64,000 nucleotides of DNA from Tolypeutes matacus (taxonomy: Eukaryota; Chordata; Mammalia; Cingulata; Chlamyphoridae), in assembly GCA_026826555.1 (NCBI GenBank), contig JAKSZT010053883.1, positions 28,573,763-28,637,762 of the forward strand, in the 5' to 3' direction. Below, piece by piece: positions 10,308 to 19,764 of the stretch (positions are counted from its first letter, which is position 1; the number at the start of each line of letters is the position of its first letter). The position numbers and the translations under genes were made by a program. The notes under the pieces are model-generated. The model was not told the origin of the DNA. It saw only the letters and a list, made by a program, of their open reading frames with translations, and ran no database searches.

Positions 10308-11755
10308 TTTTTTTTCCACTTTTTTTTTATTTTTTAAAAGATACTTTGATTACATAAATGTTGTATAGGGGATTCCCATATGCCCCACTTCCCATACCTC
10401 CCACATTTTCCCACATTAGCAACATCTTTCATCAGTACATTCATTGCAATTGATAAGCACATTTTGAAGTATTGCCACTAAGCATAGATTATAGTTTACA
10501 TTGTAGTTTACACTTTCTCCCATTCGACTCTGTAGGTTATGGTGAATATATAATGGCTTGTATCTGTCATTGTAATATCATTCAAATGTTTCCCAAGTCC
10601 CAAAAATGCCCCCCCACACCTGTTTTTCCCTCTCCCTAACCCCAGAACATCCATAGGTCATTGCTTCCACAACAATGGTATTTCTTCCATTGCTAGAATC
10701 ACAAGTAGTCTATAGTAGAACACTAGTAAGTTTATTATAGTCCATAGTTCATTTTTCAATCCTGAGGACTCTGGGATGGTGATGCCCACTCCACCATTAA
10801 TTGAGGGGGGCTTCGATCCCATACATCCGATAGATGGGACTCTCTTGCTTGCCATTGTAGGCACTCTCGGTTCCTTAGTATGTTGTTTGTCCATCATCTC
10901 CTCACCATTAGTTGTCCTGGGTGAGTAGGTGTTGCAACTCTGTTGAGATTCAGAGCTCAGCTGGCACATGGACAGCCCAAAGATTTATGTCTCTTGGATA
11001 TACACCTACCAACTCTAGTACTAATTATAGGTTCGAATAGAAGGATAGAAGAGTCATCCATAGGGAAACCACTGCTGAGTCTAACTCAGTCCCACTGAGA
11101 AGCGTAAATACCAGATTAGGGCCCACCGGCAAGGGGCCAAAGTCCTGAGCTGTCTGCCCTGAGTATAGTGTCTGGATGTCTCCATATCCCTGAGGAGCTT
11201 CACTATTTGGGGTTGTATCTACTTTGGCTGTCAATGAGATCCTGTTGAGACGTGCGTATGCGCTGCCTCTGGGGTGGCCTCCCAACTCGTTTTGAATTCT
11301 GTTAGCCATACAAACCCATTTGTCTTTAGCTTTTCTCCCTTTTGGTCAAGGTGTTCTGTTTTGTTTTGTTTTGTTTTGTTTTGTTTTGTTTTTCCAGATG
11401 CATTGCTAGTTGGCGCTTGATAGTAATCCCTCAGTGTAGGAGACTCATCACCGGGAATCATGTCTCATACTGGGGGGAAGTTATTGCTTTTATATGCTGA
11501 GTTTGGCTTAGAGAGATGCCACATTTGAGCAACAAGGAGGCTCCCCGTAGGTAACTGTTAGGCACAACACAACACTAAGCTAAATTTCAATTTCAAGAGC
11601 AAAGGTTCATAAACATAGTCATCAATATCAAGGGTCCTTCAGTGGGCCATCCTCCTTCACAAGTCATTGTCCCTCTCCTTGGGGCATTCTTGTTGTTCCA
11701 TTAGAGAATGTGGCAGAGCTCCCCCAGATGGGAAATTGATATTTTTTGGTTATTG
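10308..11755 (-). mobile_element. Family X retroposon, longest copy (1448 bp)
   Basis: An unclassified retroposon in reverse orientation. It begins with poly-T and the AATAAA complement ('ttttttttattttttaaaag'), and is framed by a 9-bp duplication tgcaacact at 10299-10307 and 11756-11764. The same sequence family occurs at 9355-9484, 30370-31010 and 33290-34065. On the minus strand a few short open stretches exist (10658-10969, 11025-11309, 11231-11461), but they lie in different frames and match no family I recognise. A (GTTTT)n microsatellite is at 11355-11391. I see no RT, no pol III boxes and no LTR termini. Confidence 0.75.
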
Positions 11756-11764
11756 TGCAACACT

Positions 11765-12857
11765 CTTAATAGAAGTATAAGTAAATATCTTTATGACCTT
11801 AGATTGGGAAGGATTTCTTAAATAAGACACAAAAAAGCACCAACAAGGAAAGAAAAGATTGATTATATTTGACTATATTAAAGTTAAGTACTTCTATTCA
11901 TAAATCACTTTAATAAGAATGAAAATAGCTATAAAAGGGGAGAAGAGATTTGCAACATATTTAACTAATTAAAGATCGGTATCAAGAATTTTTAAAATTT
12001 CTTCTTACAATCAACGTTTCAAACCAATAAAAAAAAGACAACAAATAGAAACATTGACAAGATATATGGGCAGGGAATTCACAGAAGAGGAAGCACATAT
12101 GCAAATATACACTCGAAGAGATGCTCAAACTTATTGTAACCAGGGATTTGCAAATCAAGACCAGAATGAGATGTCATCTTATATCCATTTGATTTTTGAT
12201 TATCAAAAATTAAGAAATTTGAAAATTCTAAGTGTTGGAGAGAATGTAGTTAACAGGATCTTGTGCATTTCTGATAGAGGTGTAAATTAACCACTTAAAA
12301 TAATTTAGCATTAGTTTGCAGAGTTTGACATTCATGTACCCTCAAGTATAATATTCAAAATATTAACAAGCAATGCCACATGCGCACTGAGAAATCAAAA
12401 GAGATATCTGACCAGTCAGCCTGGATGCTAGCCAGTAGCTCTACTGGTATATACTGGCTGACTACTAATCCTACATATTCTACAACCAAGCATCCTACCC
12501 CTGGTTATATACCCAGTGGAAATTTTTGTTCATTTTTATCGAGACAGATATAAGAATATTCACAGAAAGATTATTTGTGACAGGAAAAAAAAAACCAAAA
12601 CTAAAAACAACTCAAATGCCCATTAACCGAAGAATGGATAAAATAATTGTGGAATAGTCACACAATGGCATATTATACAGAGCATGCAAAAATATGAATA
12701 AATATTAGTTAATATAATGTTGAGCTTAAGAAAAGCTCCCAGAAGATTGTATATGCCCTAATACTCTCTTCATAATGTTCAAAACCCACAAAAACTGTAT
12801 AATATATTGTTTTGACTACACATACTTTTGATAAAAGTACAAAAACAAAAAAACAGG
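11765..12857 (+). mobile_element. Old L1 ORF2 3' half, sense
   Basis: Decayed ORF2 C-terminal text throughout: 'atctttatgacctta', 'aagattgattatatttgactatattaaag', 'ttcacagaagaggaagcacatatgc' and 'gcccattaaccgaagaatggataaa'. A small non-L1 block at about 12400-12480 interrupts it and contains short inverted repeats (CCAGTAG-ct-CTACTGG). Confidence 0.7.
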
Positions 12858-13190
12858 CCAGGGGGAGTAGATGTGGCTCAAGCAGTTGGGTGCCCACCTC
12901 TCACATGGGAGGTCCTGGGTTCGGTTCCCAGGGCCTCTTAAAGAAGACAAGCTGATGCAACAAGCTGACACAACGAGCTGACACACTAGCAGACCCAACG
13001 AGCAGGAAGAGGATGTAGCTCAAGTGGTTGGGCATCCACCTTCCACATGGGATGTCCCAGGTTTGGTTCCTGATGCCTCCTAAAGAAGACAATCAGAGAC
13101 AATGAGCAGAATCAATGAGCGGACACAATGAGCAGACAAATGAGGGAGCCATCTGGGGTGAAGGGGGAAATAGGCCGGGGAATGAAAATC
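12858..13190 (+). mobile_element. Tandem tRNA-SINE (two heads)
   Basis: Two tRNA-like heads in tandem, each starting 'gatgtggctcaag(c/t)' and containing B-box text (ggttcggttccc at 12918; ggtttggttcct at 13050), each followed by a 'gacacaatgagcagaca'-type body. It is an older relative of the DAS SINEs; no clean target duplication is seen. Confidence 0.75.
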
Positions 13191-13518
13191 ACAAATTTGG
13201 ATTGGGGGAGGTACAAGTATATGATAAGGTAGGGGCAGATAGGTAGCTCTTCTAGCTCTTGGGTTGGGTGATAGGTTTAGAGATATTCATTATATTCTTT
13301 TATAAATAAGTGAATAAACACACAAATAAACAAAATAAAAGAGGTCCATGTCCAAAGATGACAGTAACCCATGAACTAAAGGGTATGGTTTATCCAATTC
13401 AATGCATCTTGAGTCCATTAAAAAATAAAAGGCAAGCTTGAAATATAGCAGAGAATAAGAAATTTTAAGAATGGCTAAGAAGCAACAAGTAGACACCGCA
13501 AGAAGATGCCACAACCAG
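13191..13518 (+). mobile_element. L1/HAL1-like 3' sequence
   Basis: AT-rich text such as 'gaggtccatgtccaaagatgac' and 'tcattatattcttttataaataag' resembles an L1-type 3' region and appears to continue after the next SINE (13920-14330). No gene seen. Confidence 0.35.
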
Positions 13519-13919
13519 CAGGGAGCAGAAGTGGCTCAAGCAGTTGGGCACTCATCTCCCAAATGGGAGGTCCTGGGTTTGGTTCCTGGTACCTCCTGAA
13601 GAAGACGAGCAAGACAGTGAGCTGGAGCAATGGGCTGATGCGGCAAGCTGATGCAACAAGATGATGCAGCAAGATGATGCAACAAGGAGACACAAAGAGG
13701 AAACACAATGAGAGACACAACAAAGCAGGAAGCAGAGGTGGCTCAAGTGATTGAGCACCTCTATCCCACATGTGAGATCCCAGGTTTGGTTTCCGGTGCC
13801 TCCTGAGGAGAGGATGAGCAGACACAGAGAGAACACAGCCAATGGACACAGAGAGCACGCAGCCAGCGCAAACAATGAGGGGAGAGGGATAAATAAATAA
13901 AAATAAATCTTAAAAAAAA
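13519..13919 (+). mobile_element. Tandem tRNA-SINE (two heads, A-rich tail)
   Basis: Same architecture as 12858-13190. Heads lie at about 13526 and 13734 with B-box text ggtttggttcct and ggtttggtttcc. The tail is 'ataaataaataaaaataaatcttaaaaaaaa'. The reverse-strand open frames over it (13475-13875) are products of the repeat. Confidence 0.8.
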
Positions 13920-14629
13920 GAAATAAAGGAAGTTCTTAAAACAAAGTATATCATGTGGAAGAAGTGATCTCAGCTGGAAGGTCTAAGAAGTAATGAGGAA
14001 TAAAGAAAATGGCAAATATGTGAAATGGCAAATATGTGGATAATGATAAACACACCTTGAATCTATAAACCAATAATAATATGGCCTGGTGGGCTTTTTA
14101 CAGATAGAATTAAAATTAGACAACAATAGTATATAAATCTGGAGAGGAAAGAATGGAATTAAATTGTTCTGAGGGCCTTGTATTTTGAGGGAAAAGGAAA
14201 AAGACATTGATTAATGTTGCACTTTGGTAATTATATAAGTTAAAATGTCTAGAATTATCTTTAAAAGAATAGAAATTGAGTGTGTAACTTCCAAAATAGC
14301 TGTAGAAAAATTGAAATAAGACATATTCAGTGAAAGTGAGAATCCAAGCACCATTTCAGGATAGACTGTGGGGATAGTGGCCGGGGGTGAGGTTAATGAA
14401 AATAGATGAGAGTCAGATTATGGAGGTTCTAGGGGGCCTGACTGAGGAGTTGGACTCCTAAGCAATGGGGAGTCAGGGAAGGGTTTTAAGCAAGGACTGA
14501 CATAATGAGAAAGAGCACTCAGAAAAAAGTATAAATATACACCAGATTTTACATATCTCTCTCTCTCTCTCTCACAAAGATAACCAGAAATCTCGAACTT
14601 TGCCAGTTGGTGAATAAAAATGCCATTCA
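13920..14629. repeat. HAL1/L1-like region, ancient repeat and (TC)n
   Basis: 13920-14330 resembles HAL1/L1M sequence ('aagaagtgatctcagctggaaggtc', 'aataataatatggcctggtggg'). 14340-14510 resembles the ancient repeat also present at 41690-42545 ('agtcagggaagggttttaagcaaggactgacataatgag'). A (CT)n tract lies at about 14556-14573. Confidence 0.45.
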
Positions 14630-15655
14630 TTAGTATTTACAACTAAATTTTGGTAACTTAAAACACAGACTTTTTTCAAACAAGCAAAAAGTTGGGGCTT
14701 TAAGCCCTAGCAAGCCAAGCCAGAAGTTTGTAACCTGAGGGCCCAATAGTTCACAGACATGTCACTCCAAACTGGCACTTGGTCCCCATCATTGGGTCCA
14801 AAGTCTTCATTGCCAGAAATTTCCATGTGCCATTGTTAGTAGAATTGAAATGCTGCTACAATGGCTCGATACCTGAGATTCAAGCTATCCCCTATGAAAT
14901 GGAGAGAATGTTTTTTCTGTTATGCTCAGTTGGGGGAGGTCTCTGATGATTCTTCAAGAGTCACGCTCCTGCTGAAACTCCATTCCTGTTGATGTTATCA
15001 CCAGATCACTGGGAACCAGTGAAGCAGGAACCCAGCCATGCTGCATGCTGGTGGAGCTGGAATTCAGCTGTGCCTGAACACCAAGGAAATGGAATGCTCC
15101 CATTACACTCAAGGCAGAAAGTCTATGTCATCACCTTTAGGAGGTGAGAAAGAGATTCTCCTTCTGAGGAATGAACAATGGAAGGGAAGAGAGGAGCCAA
15201 AGCAAAGTAGATGAACCTCATGGTTTTATAGAGATCAGTGATTTAACTCTTCCAATTCAAACTTATAGTCCCTGTCTCCTAGTGTACAAACCTGCTACCA
15301 GAGTGGCTGGGTTAGAATTACCTCCATTACCAGTCACTCTCTTATACCTAGAACCAGCACTCAATCTCCATTGTTTAGTTTCTATTGCTAGAGCTTGATC
15401 ATGTGCCCAATTCCTTCTTCCATTTACAGTGAGCACTCTCTCAATGGCTTGTGGTCTCTTTCCTGCCATGAGGCTTATGTTAGGGTCTCCCCCATCCAAC
15501 AGCCATATTTGTATATGTCTGAAAAGAGTTGAGGACTTTTCTTTAGGCCCTGTGTAAATCATTAGATGCAAATAGATATAAAAGGAGGATTTGCCTAACC
15601 TCTATCAGAAGCTTCTAAGCCTCAGTTCATGCCCAGCCAAGACATTCTGTTATAT
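14630..15655. other. Unrecognised sequence, no gene identified
   Basis: About 1 kb of moderate GC content without a repeat family I can name. The two opposite open frames at 15171-15398 and 15263-15571 are short, lack domain signatures and overlap each other, so I do not call a gene. It may be an undescribed LTR or internal ERV sequence, or single-copy DNA. Confidence 0.3.
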
Positions 15656-16042
15656 TTATATAATTTTAAAGCAACTTTAAAAGTAGTTTTATATTTTTAA
15701 TAATTTTATTGATGTATAACATACATACATATGGTGCATAAATTATGCGTGTATGACTTTATGAACATGTCACAAAGTAAATGCATTCCAGTAACCAACC
15801 CTTATCAGGAAACAGAACATTATCATCACTAAAGTATAGTTTTAAAATAAGGAGGACTTGGTAAGAGGATAAAGGAAGAGATTGAGGTCACCCCCAGGGT
15901 TCTGGTTTGGATAACTGGATAGATTGTAGTACCATTCATGGAAAAAGGAAATGCAAAAGGAGGAGAGTATTTCTTATATGCATTTGAAACTGTGGGATTA
16001 GAACTCTAGAGAAAGATTGGGGCTGGATCGATAGATTTGATG
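15656..16042. repeat. Ancient L1 antisense piece and old repeat
   Basis: 15690-15830 matches the antisense end of old L1s ('ttattgatgtataacatacatac', 'atgcattccagtaacc', 'gaaacagaacattatcatcac'). 15850-16020 resembles the old repeat with 'gattgaggtcacccccagggtt'. No gene. Confidence 0.45.
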
Positions 16043-16047
16043 ACCAT

Positions 16048-16482
16048 TGTGGGGACCCAGGGCCCCCTCCTCAAGTCCTCAGCACATGACCTAGACATAA
16101 ATTAAAGGTTAACAACCCTCCCCAGAGGGAAGAGAATGTGTAGATGGTATCATAAACTATAATCTTCCCAAAGCAGTAAACGTCCTTGTTAAACATCCTT
16201 CCTACCAACATAGTGAAAACATCACCAGACCCCTGTGCACCATCACGGGACCCTAGCAGAACTCTGTTCTCATACCCTACACAATATCCTTGTCACCCCT
16301 TATATCACCCCTCATTTTCCTGTCTCTTTGAGGAATGCTATCTTCATTCTCTTAACTGCCACCATCAGAGAGCCTCTCCTGTCCATAAGTTGCAATAAAG
16401 CTTATTCCCAACTAAATGTCAGGTGTGTTCTTTGGTTTCACAGCCGCACCAACTCATGCCCTTCAGGAGTTGGGTTGTAACA
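16048..16482 (+). mobile_element. ERV solo LTR, 435 bp
   Basis: Starts TGTGGGGACCC and ends TTGTAACA, with a 5-bp duplication accat at 16043-16047 and 16483-16487. A polyadenylation signal AATAAAG is at about 16393, followed by the U5-like 'tgtgttctttggtttcacagc'. The overall style is that of gamma/class I retroviral LTRs, although class I usually makes 4-bp duplications. No internal viral genes adjoin it. Confidence 0.8.
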
Positions 16483-16661
16483 ACCATATTTTCTGAACCA
16501 AGAACTGGGAAGCATGGCTTGCAGTGGATTTTTGTGCTTCTCCTGGGTTCAAGAGAGAACATTTTAATACAAAAGTATTGACATTCTTGGGATATTTCAA
16601 TTTGTTCTCTATCCTATGTCTCCTTGTCTGTGAAACTGAGATAAAAATGGTATCTATAGAG

Positions 16662-16884
16662 TTCCTTTTTTTTTTTTTTTTTCCTTGCGGTACCAGGGGC
16701 CAAGAATTGAACCTGGGACCTTGAATGTGGGAAGCTGGTGCTCAACCATTGAGCCACATCTGCTCCCCTGAGTTGTTTGTTTTGCTTGTTATTTGTTTTT
16801 CTTTTTTTAGGAGGCACGAGTAACCAAACTGGGACCTCCCATGTGGGAAGCAGGTGCTCAACTGCTTCAGCTACATCCACTCCC
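16662..16884 (-). mobile_element. Two tRNA-SINE monomers in tandem, reverse orientation
   Basis: 16662-16768 and 16769-16884 each hold a poly-T/T-rich start and a head complement ('gaattgaacctgggacc ... gagccacatctgctccc' and 'accaaactgggacctcccatgtggg ... ctacatccactccc'). Short SINE variants lacking the body found in the dimeric family. Confidence 0.75.
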
Positions 16885-16889
16885 CTCTG

Positions 16890-16990
16890 TAGAATACTTG
16901 TGAATATTTAATGAATAAGTAAATGCAAAATGCTTAGAACAATGTCTGGCACATAGAAAATAGTAAATGTTAGCTATAACTATTTATGGG
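16890..16990 (+). mobile_element. MIR fragment
   Basis: 'aatgcttagaacaatgtctggcacatagaaaatagtaaatgttagctat' matches the 3' core of the mammal-wide MIR SINE. Confidence 0.75.
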
Positions 16991-17552
16991 GATAAAGCCA
17001 CTAAAGACTTGAAATTAAAACTGTTCTCTAGATTGGGAGACATAATTTCTCACTATAGAGCAGGTATTAGAAAATAAACCAGATGGGCCCAGCCAGTAAC
17101 CCCTTTAAGTTGTGGCAAGAGGGTCCATTTCTGGTTCTTGTTCTTTAGAGAACACTCATACACAAACATACCACAGTTTATTAAGGAACACATGGATGAC
17201 TCTGCCACTCCAAATCCAGAGCTGCTGGAATTATTCCTAGTTATTATGTCCGGAAAAAAAAAGTCTTAAGAAAGAACAAACAATTTACAATATTAAATGA
17301 TTATAAACTTTGGTTTAGAACATTGGCATGGTTCTTAAAAGAATAATATACTTTGATATTTAGCCAAAAAAAGAACAATATTTCCAAAAAAGAATAGATA
17401 TTTTCAAGAAATGGTTTTGAAATTTGATGATAACATGGACAAAAATGTAAGATAGATAAAAAGTATGATAAAATAATCACTGTCTGAGATGGAAAAGTGA
17501 AAATGAGATTAATAATTTAATGGACAATGTAATATAAGAATAAATAATACAT
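16991..17552. other. AT-rich single-copy sequence
   Basis: No gene or recognised repeat. It ends in the target site of the full-length L1. Confidence 0.4.
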
Positions 17553-17568
17553 AAAATTTCAACAAATG
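17553..17568 (+). repeat. 5' target-site duplication of the full-length L1
   Basis: aaaatttcaacaaatg, repeated exactly at 24058-24073 after the A-rich tail. It fixes both ends of the insertion. Confidence 0.95.
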
Positions 17569-18693
17569 GAGGGACTTCCGGGAAGATGGCGGACTAGTAA
17601 GACACGGGAATCTCTTCTCCAGAAAAATAGCTAGAGGACAAGCTGAAACAGCCCCGAAAAAGATCTTCTAGGGTTTAGTTCAGCAAGTGAAGGCTGCACA
17701 CCACCAGGGGAGAGAGGGACAGAAGAGGGAAATCGCGACTACAGAACTGTGAGTTGCAAGTAGCAGCTTCTGCTGCTGCCGGCACCCTCCCCCACACTCT
17801 TCAGAATTCTCGGGCCCCTGGGCCTGCGACCACTGACAAAGGGGGCTTCAGGGATCTGCCACTTCCGGAAAGGGGAGAGAGAGGGACACAGCCTTAGGCT
17901 GACTCAGGTTCAGACCTGAAATTTGGGCTGCAGAGCCCCACGGACCCTTTCACACAGCGGTTTGCCCTGGGAGCCCGGAAAGGACTGGAGAAATCCGATC
18001 CTCACAACCTCCCTCTCTTCTAGCCTGGACTAATTGTTGAGGACACCACAGGAGAGGGGAGAGAGAGCCTGGGGCTGACCCTGCTTTTGACTCCCAGGTT
18101 TGGTCTGCCCTGTCCCGAGAGCCCTTCCAGGCTGGGTGGGGCTGCGCCACTGTTTGACTTGGAGCCTGCAAGGGGCTAAAGATATACAAACCTCCCAATC
18201 TCATCCTCTACTAACAGGGACTGATTGTTGAGGATTCAGAAGGGAGTGGAAATATTTCCTAGCGGGGAAAAGGGGGGCGCTACGAGAGAAGTCTGGAGAA
18301 CTGTCTCAGAAAGTTTGAATCACAGGGCTCCTAGCCCCCAGACAGGAAGCTCTATCACATTGATCTGGTCTGTATCACAACAAATACCCTCGACCAGGCA
18401 TTGAATGAGCGCAGCCAACAAGCGCCATCTCCTGGCAGATCAAGGAAGTACACATAAGAAAATTAATGAGAGTCTTTTCCTGGCCTCTATAGCCTCCTTG
18501 CCCAAGGCCCTAGGAAACGACTCTACAACCAATTACTGGGTCCAGTGCCCAGTTTTGAGCAACCAGCAGAACAATCCTAACAATCAAGGTTGACCCAAAA
18601 ATCAAAGAGCGGTGGTAACTCACAGCCGCCTGCCACTAAAACCCCATAAAAGAGAAAGAGAGAGAGCATCTAAGTAAAACAGAAACTAACCAG
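17569..18693 (+). promoter_or_regulatory. L1 5' UTR / internal promoter region
   Basis: About 1.1 kb, much more GC- and CpG-rich than its surroundings, beginning with the 'aagatggcgg' motif common at mammalian L1 starts (a possible YY1-type site, by analogy). It has degenerate internal repeats: 'ctggactaattgttgagga' near 18026 and 'cagggactgattgttgagga' near 18215. The promoter function is inferred from the L1 family, not shown by the sequence. Confidence 0.75.
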
Positions 18694-19683
18694 ATGCCTA
18701 AGCACCAACAAAAAATTACGGGCCATACTAAGAAAATAGAAGACATGGCCCAAGAAAAGGAATACAGCAAAGTCCCAGAAGAGATGCAGAATTTGAGAGA
18801 ACTAATCAGTGAGATGAGCACACATTTCCAAAATCAAATTAATGAGATGAAAGAGAATATAGTTAAAGAGATCAATGACATCAAGAAGTAGTTGTGCGAA
18901 CGTAAAGAAGAATTTGAAATCATGAACAGAAAAGTAACGGAGTTCATGGGAATGAAAGATACAATAGGTGAAGTAAAAAATACATTTGAAGCATACAACA
19001 GCAGACTCAAAATGATAGAAGAAAGAATAAGTAATACTGAAGACAGAGCAGCTAAAATTGAAGAGAGAAAAGAACAGAGAGAGAAAAGAATGGAAAAAAC
19101 TGAGCAGGGGCTCAGAGAGTTGAATGACAACACAAAACGCAAGAACATACGTGTCATTGGAGTTCCAGAAGGAGAAGAGAAAGGAAAAGGGGCAGAAAGA
19201 GTATTTGAGGAAATAATAGCTGAAAATTTCCCAACTCTCACGAAAGAAATGAACTCTCATGTCCAAGAAGCACACCGTACCCCAATAAGAATAAATCCAA
19301 ATAGACCTACGCCAAGACACATATTATTCAGAATGTCAAATGTAAAAGATAAAGAGAAAATTCTCAGAGCAGCAAGAGAGAAGCAAACGATCACGTACAA
19401 AGGACGTCCAGTAAGACTTTGTGCAGATTTCTCTTCAGAAACCATGGAGGCGAGAAGACAGTGGTATGATACAATTAGGAAACTGAAAGAGAAAAACTGC
19501 CAGCTGAGAATTCTTTACCCAGCAAAACTGTCCTTCAAATATGAAGGTGAATATAAAGTATTCACAAACAAACAGAAACTAAGAGAGGTTGCAAAAAAGA
19601 ATCTACCGTTGAGGGAAATATTAAAGGAAGCCTTAGAACCTGAAAGAAAAAGACAGGAGAGGGAGGCTTGGAGGAAAGTATAG
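18694..19683 (+). pseudogene. L1 ORF1 (RNA-binding chaperone), one internal stop
   Basis: ORF1p is the trimeric nucleic-acid chaperone that coats L1 RNA. The start MPKHQQKITGHTKK is at 18694. A coiled-coil region rich in E, K, R and N runs from about residue 30 to 150, followed by the RRM-like part ('RKNIRVIGVPEGEEKG' near 19138-19190) and the C-terminal domain ('HILFRMSNVKDKEKILRAAR' near 19318-19376). It stays in one frame for 329 codons, about the usual ORF1p length, apart from a TAG at 18889-18891 (codon 66, within 'KK*LCERK'). A single base change could account for it, or it could be a sequencing error. Confidence 0.9.
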
Positions 19684-19764
19684 AAGAAAGAAAAGCAGAA
19701 AGGATAACCAAAAGAGTAAAAAGAGAGACAAAAATAAGATGACATATGAAAACCAAAGAATAAA

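Noticed and set aside
10658..11461. Protein-coding gene on the minus strand made of three open stretches
   Set aside because: The stretches change frame, lie in retroposon family X, and the other copies have stops in the matching places. Kept only as a hint that the source transcript might have had an ORF.
12400..12480. MITE or hairpin element (nested short palindromes around CCAGTAG-ct-CTACTGG)
   Set aside because: Arms are only 7-8 bp and there is no flanking duplication; too weak to call.
18802..19320. 172-codon minus-strand frame
   Set aside because: Antisense of L1 ORF1; Phe/Ser-rich text arises from the complement of Glu/Lys codons.
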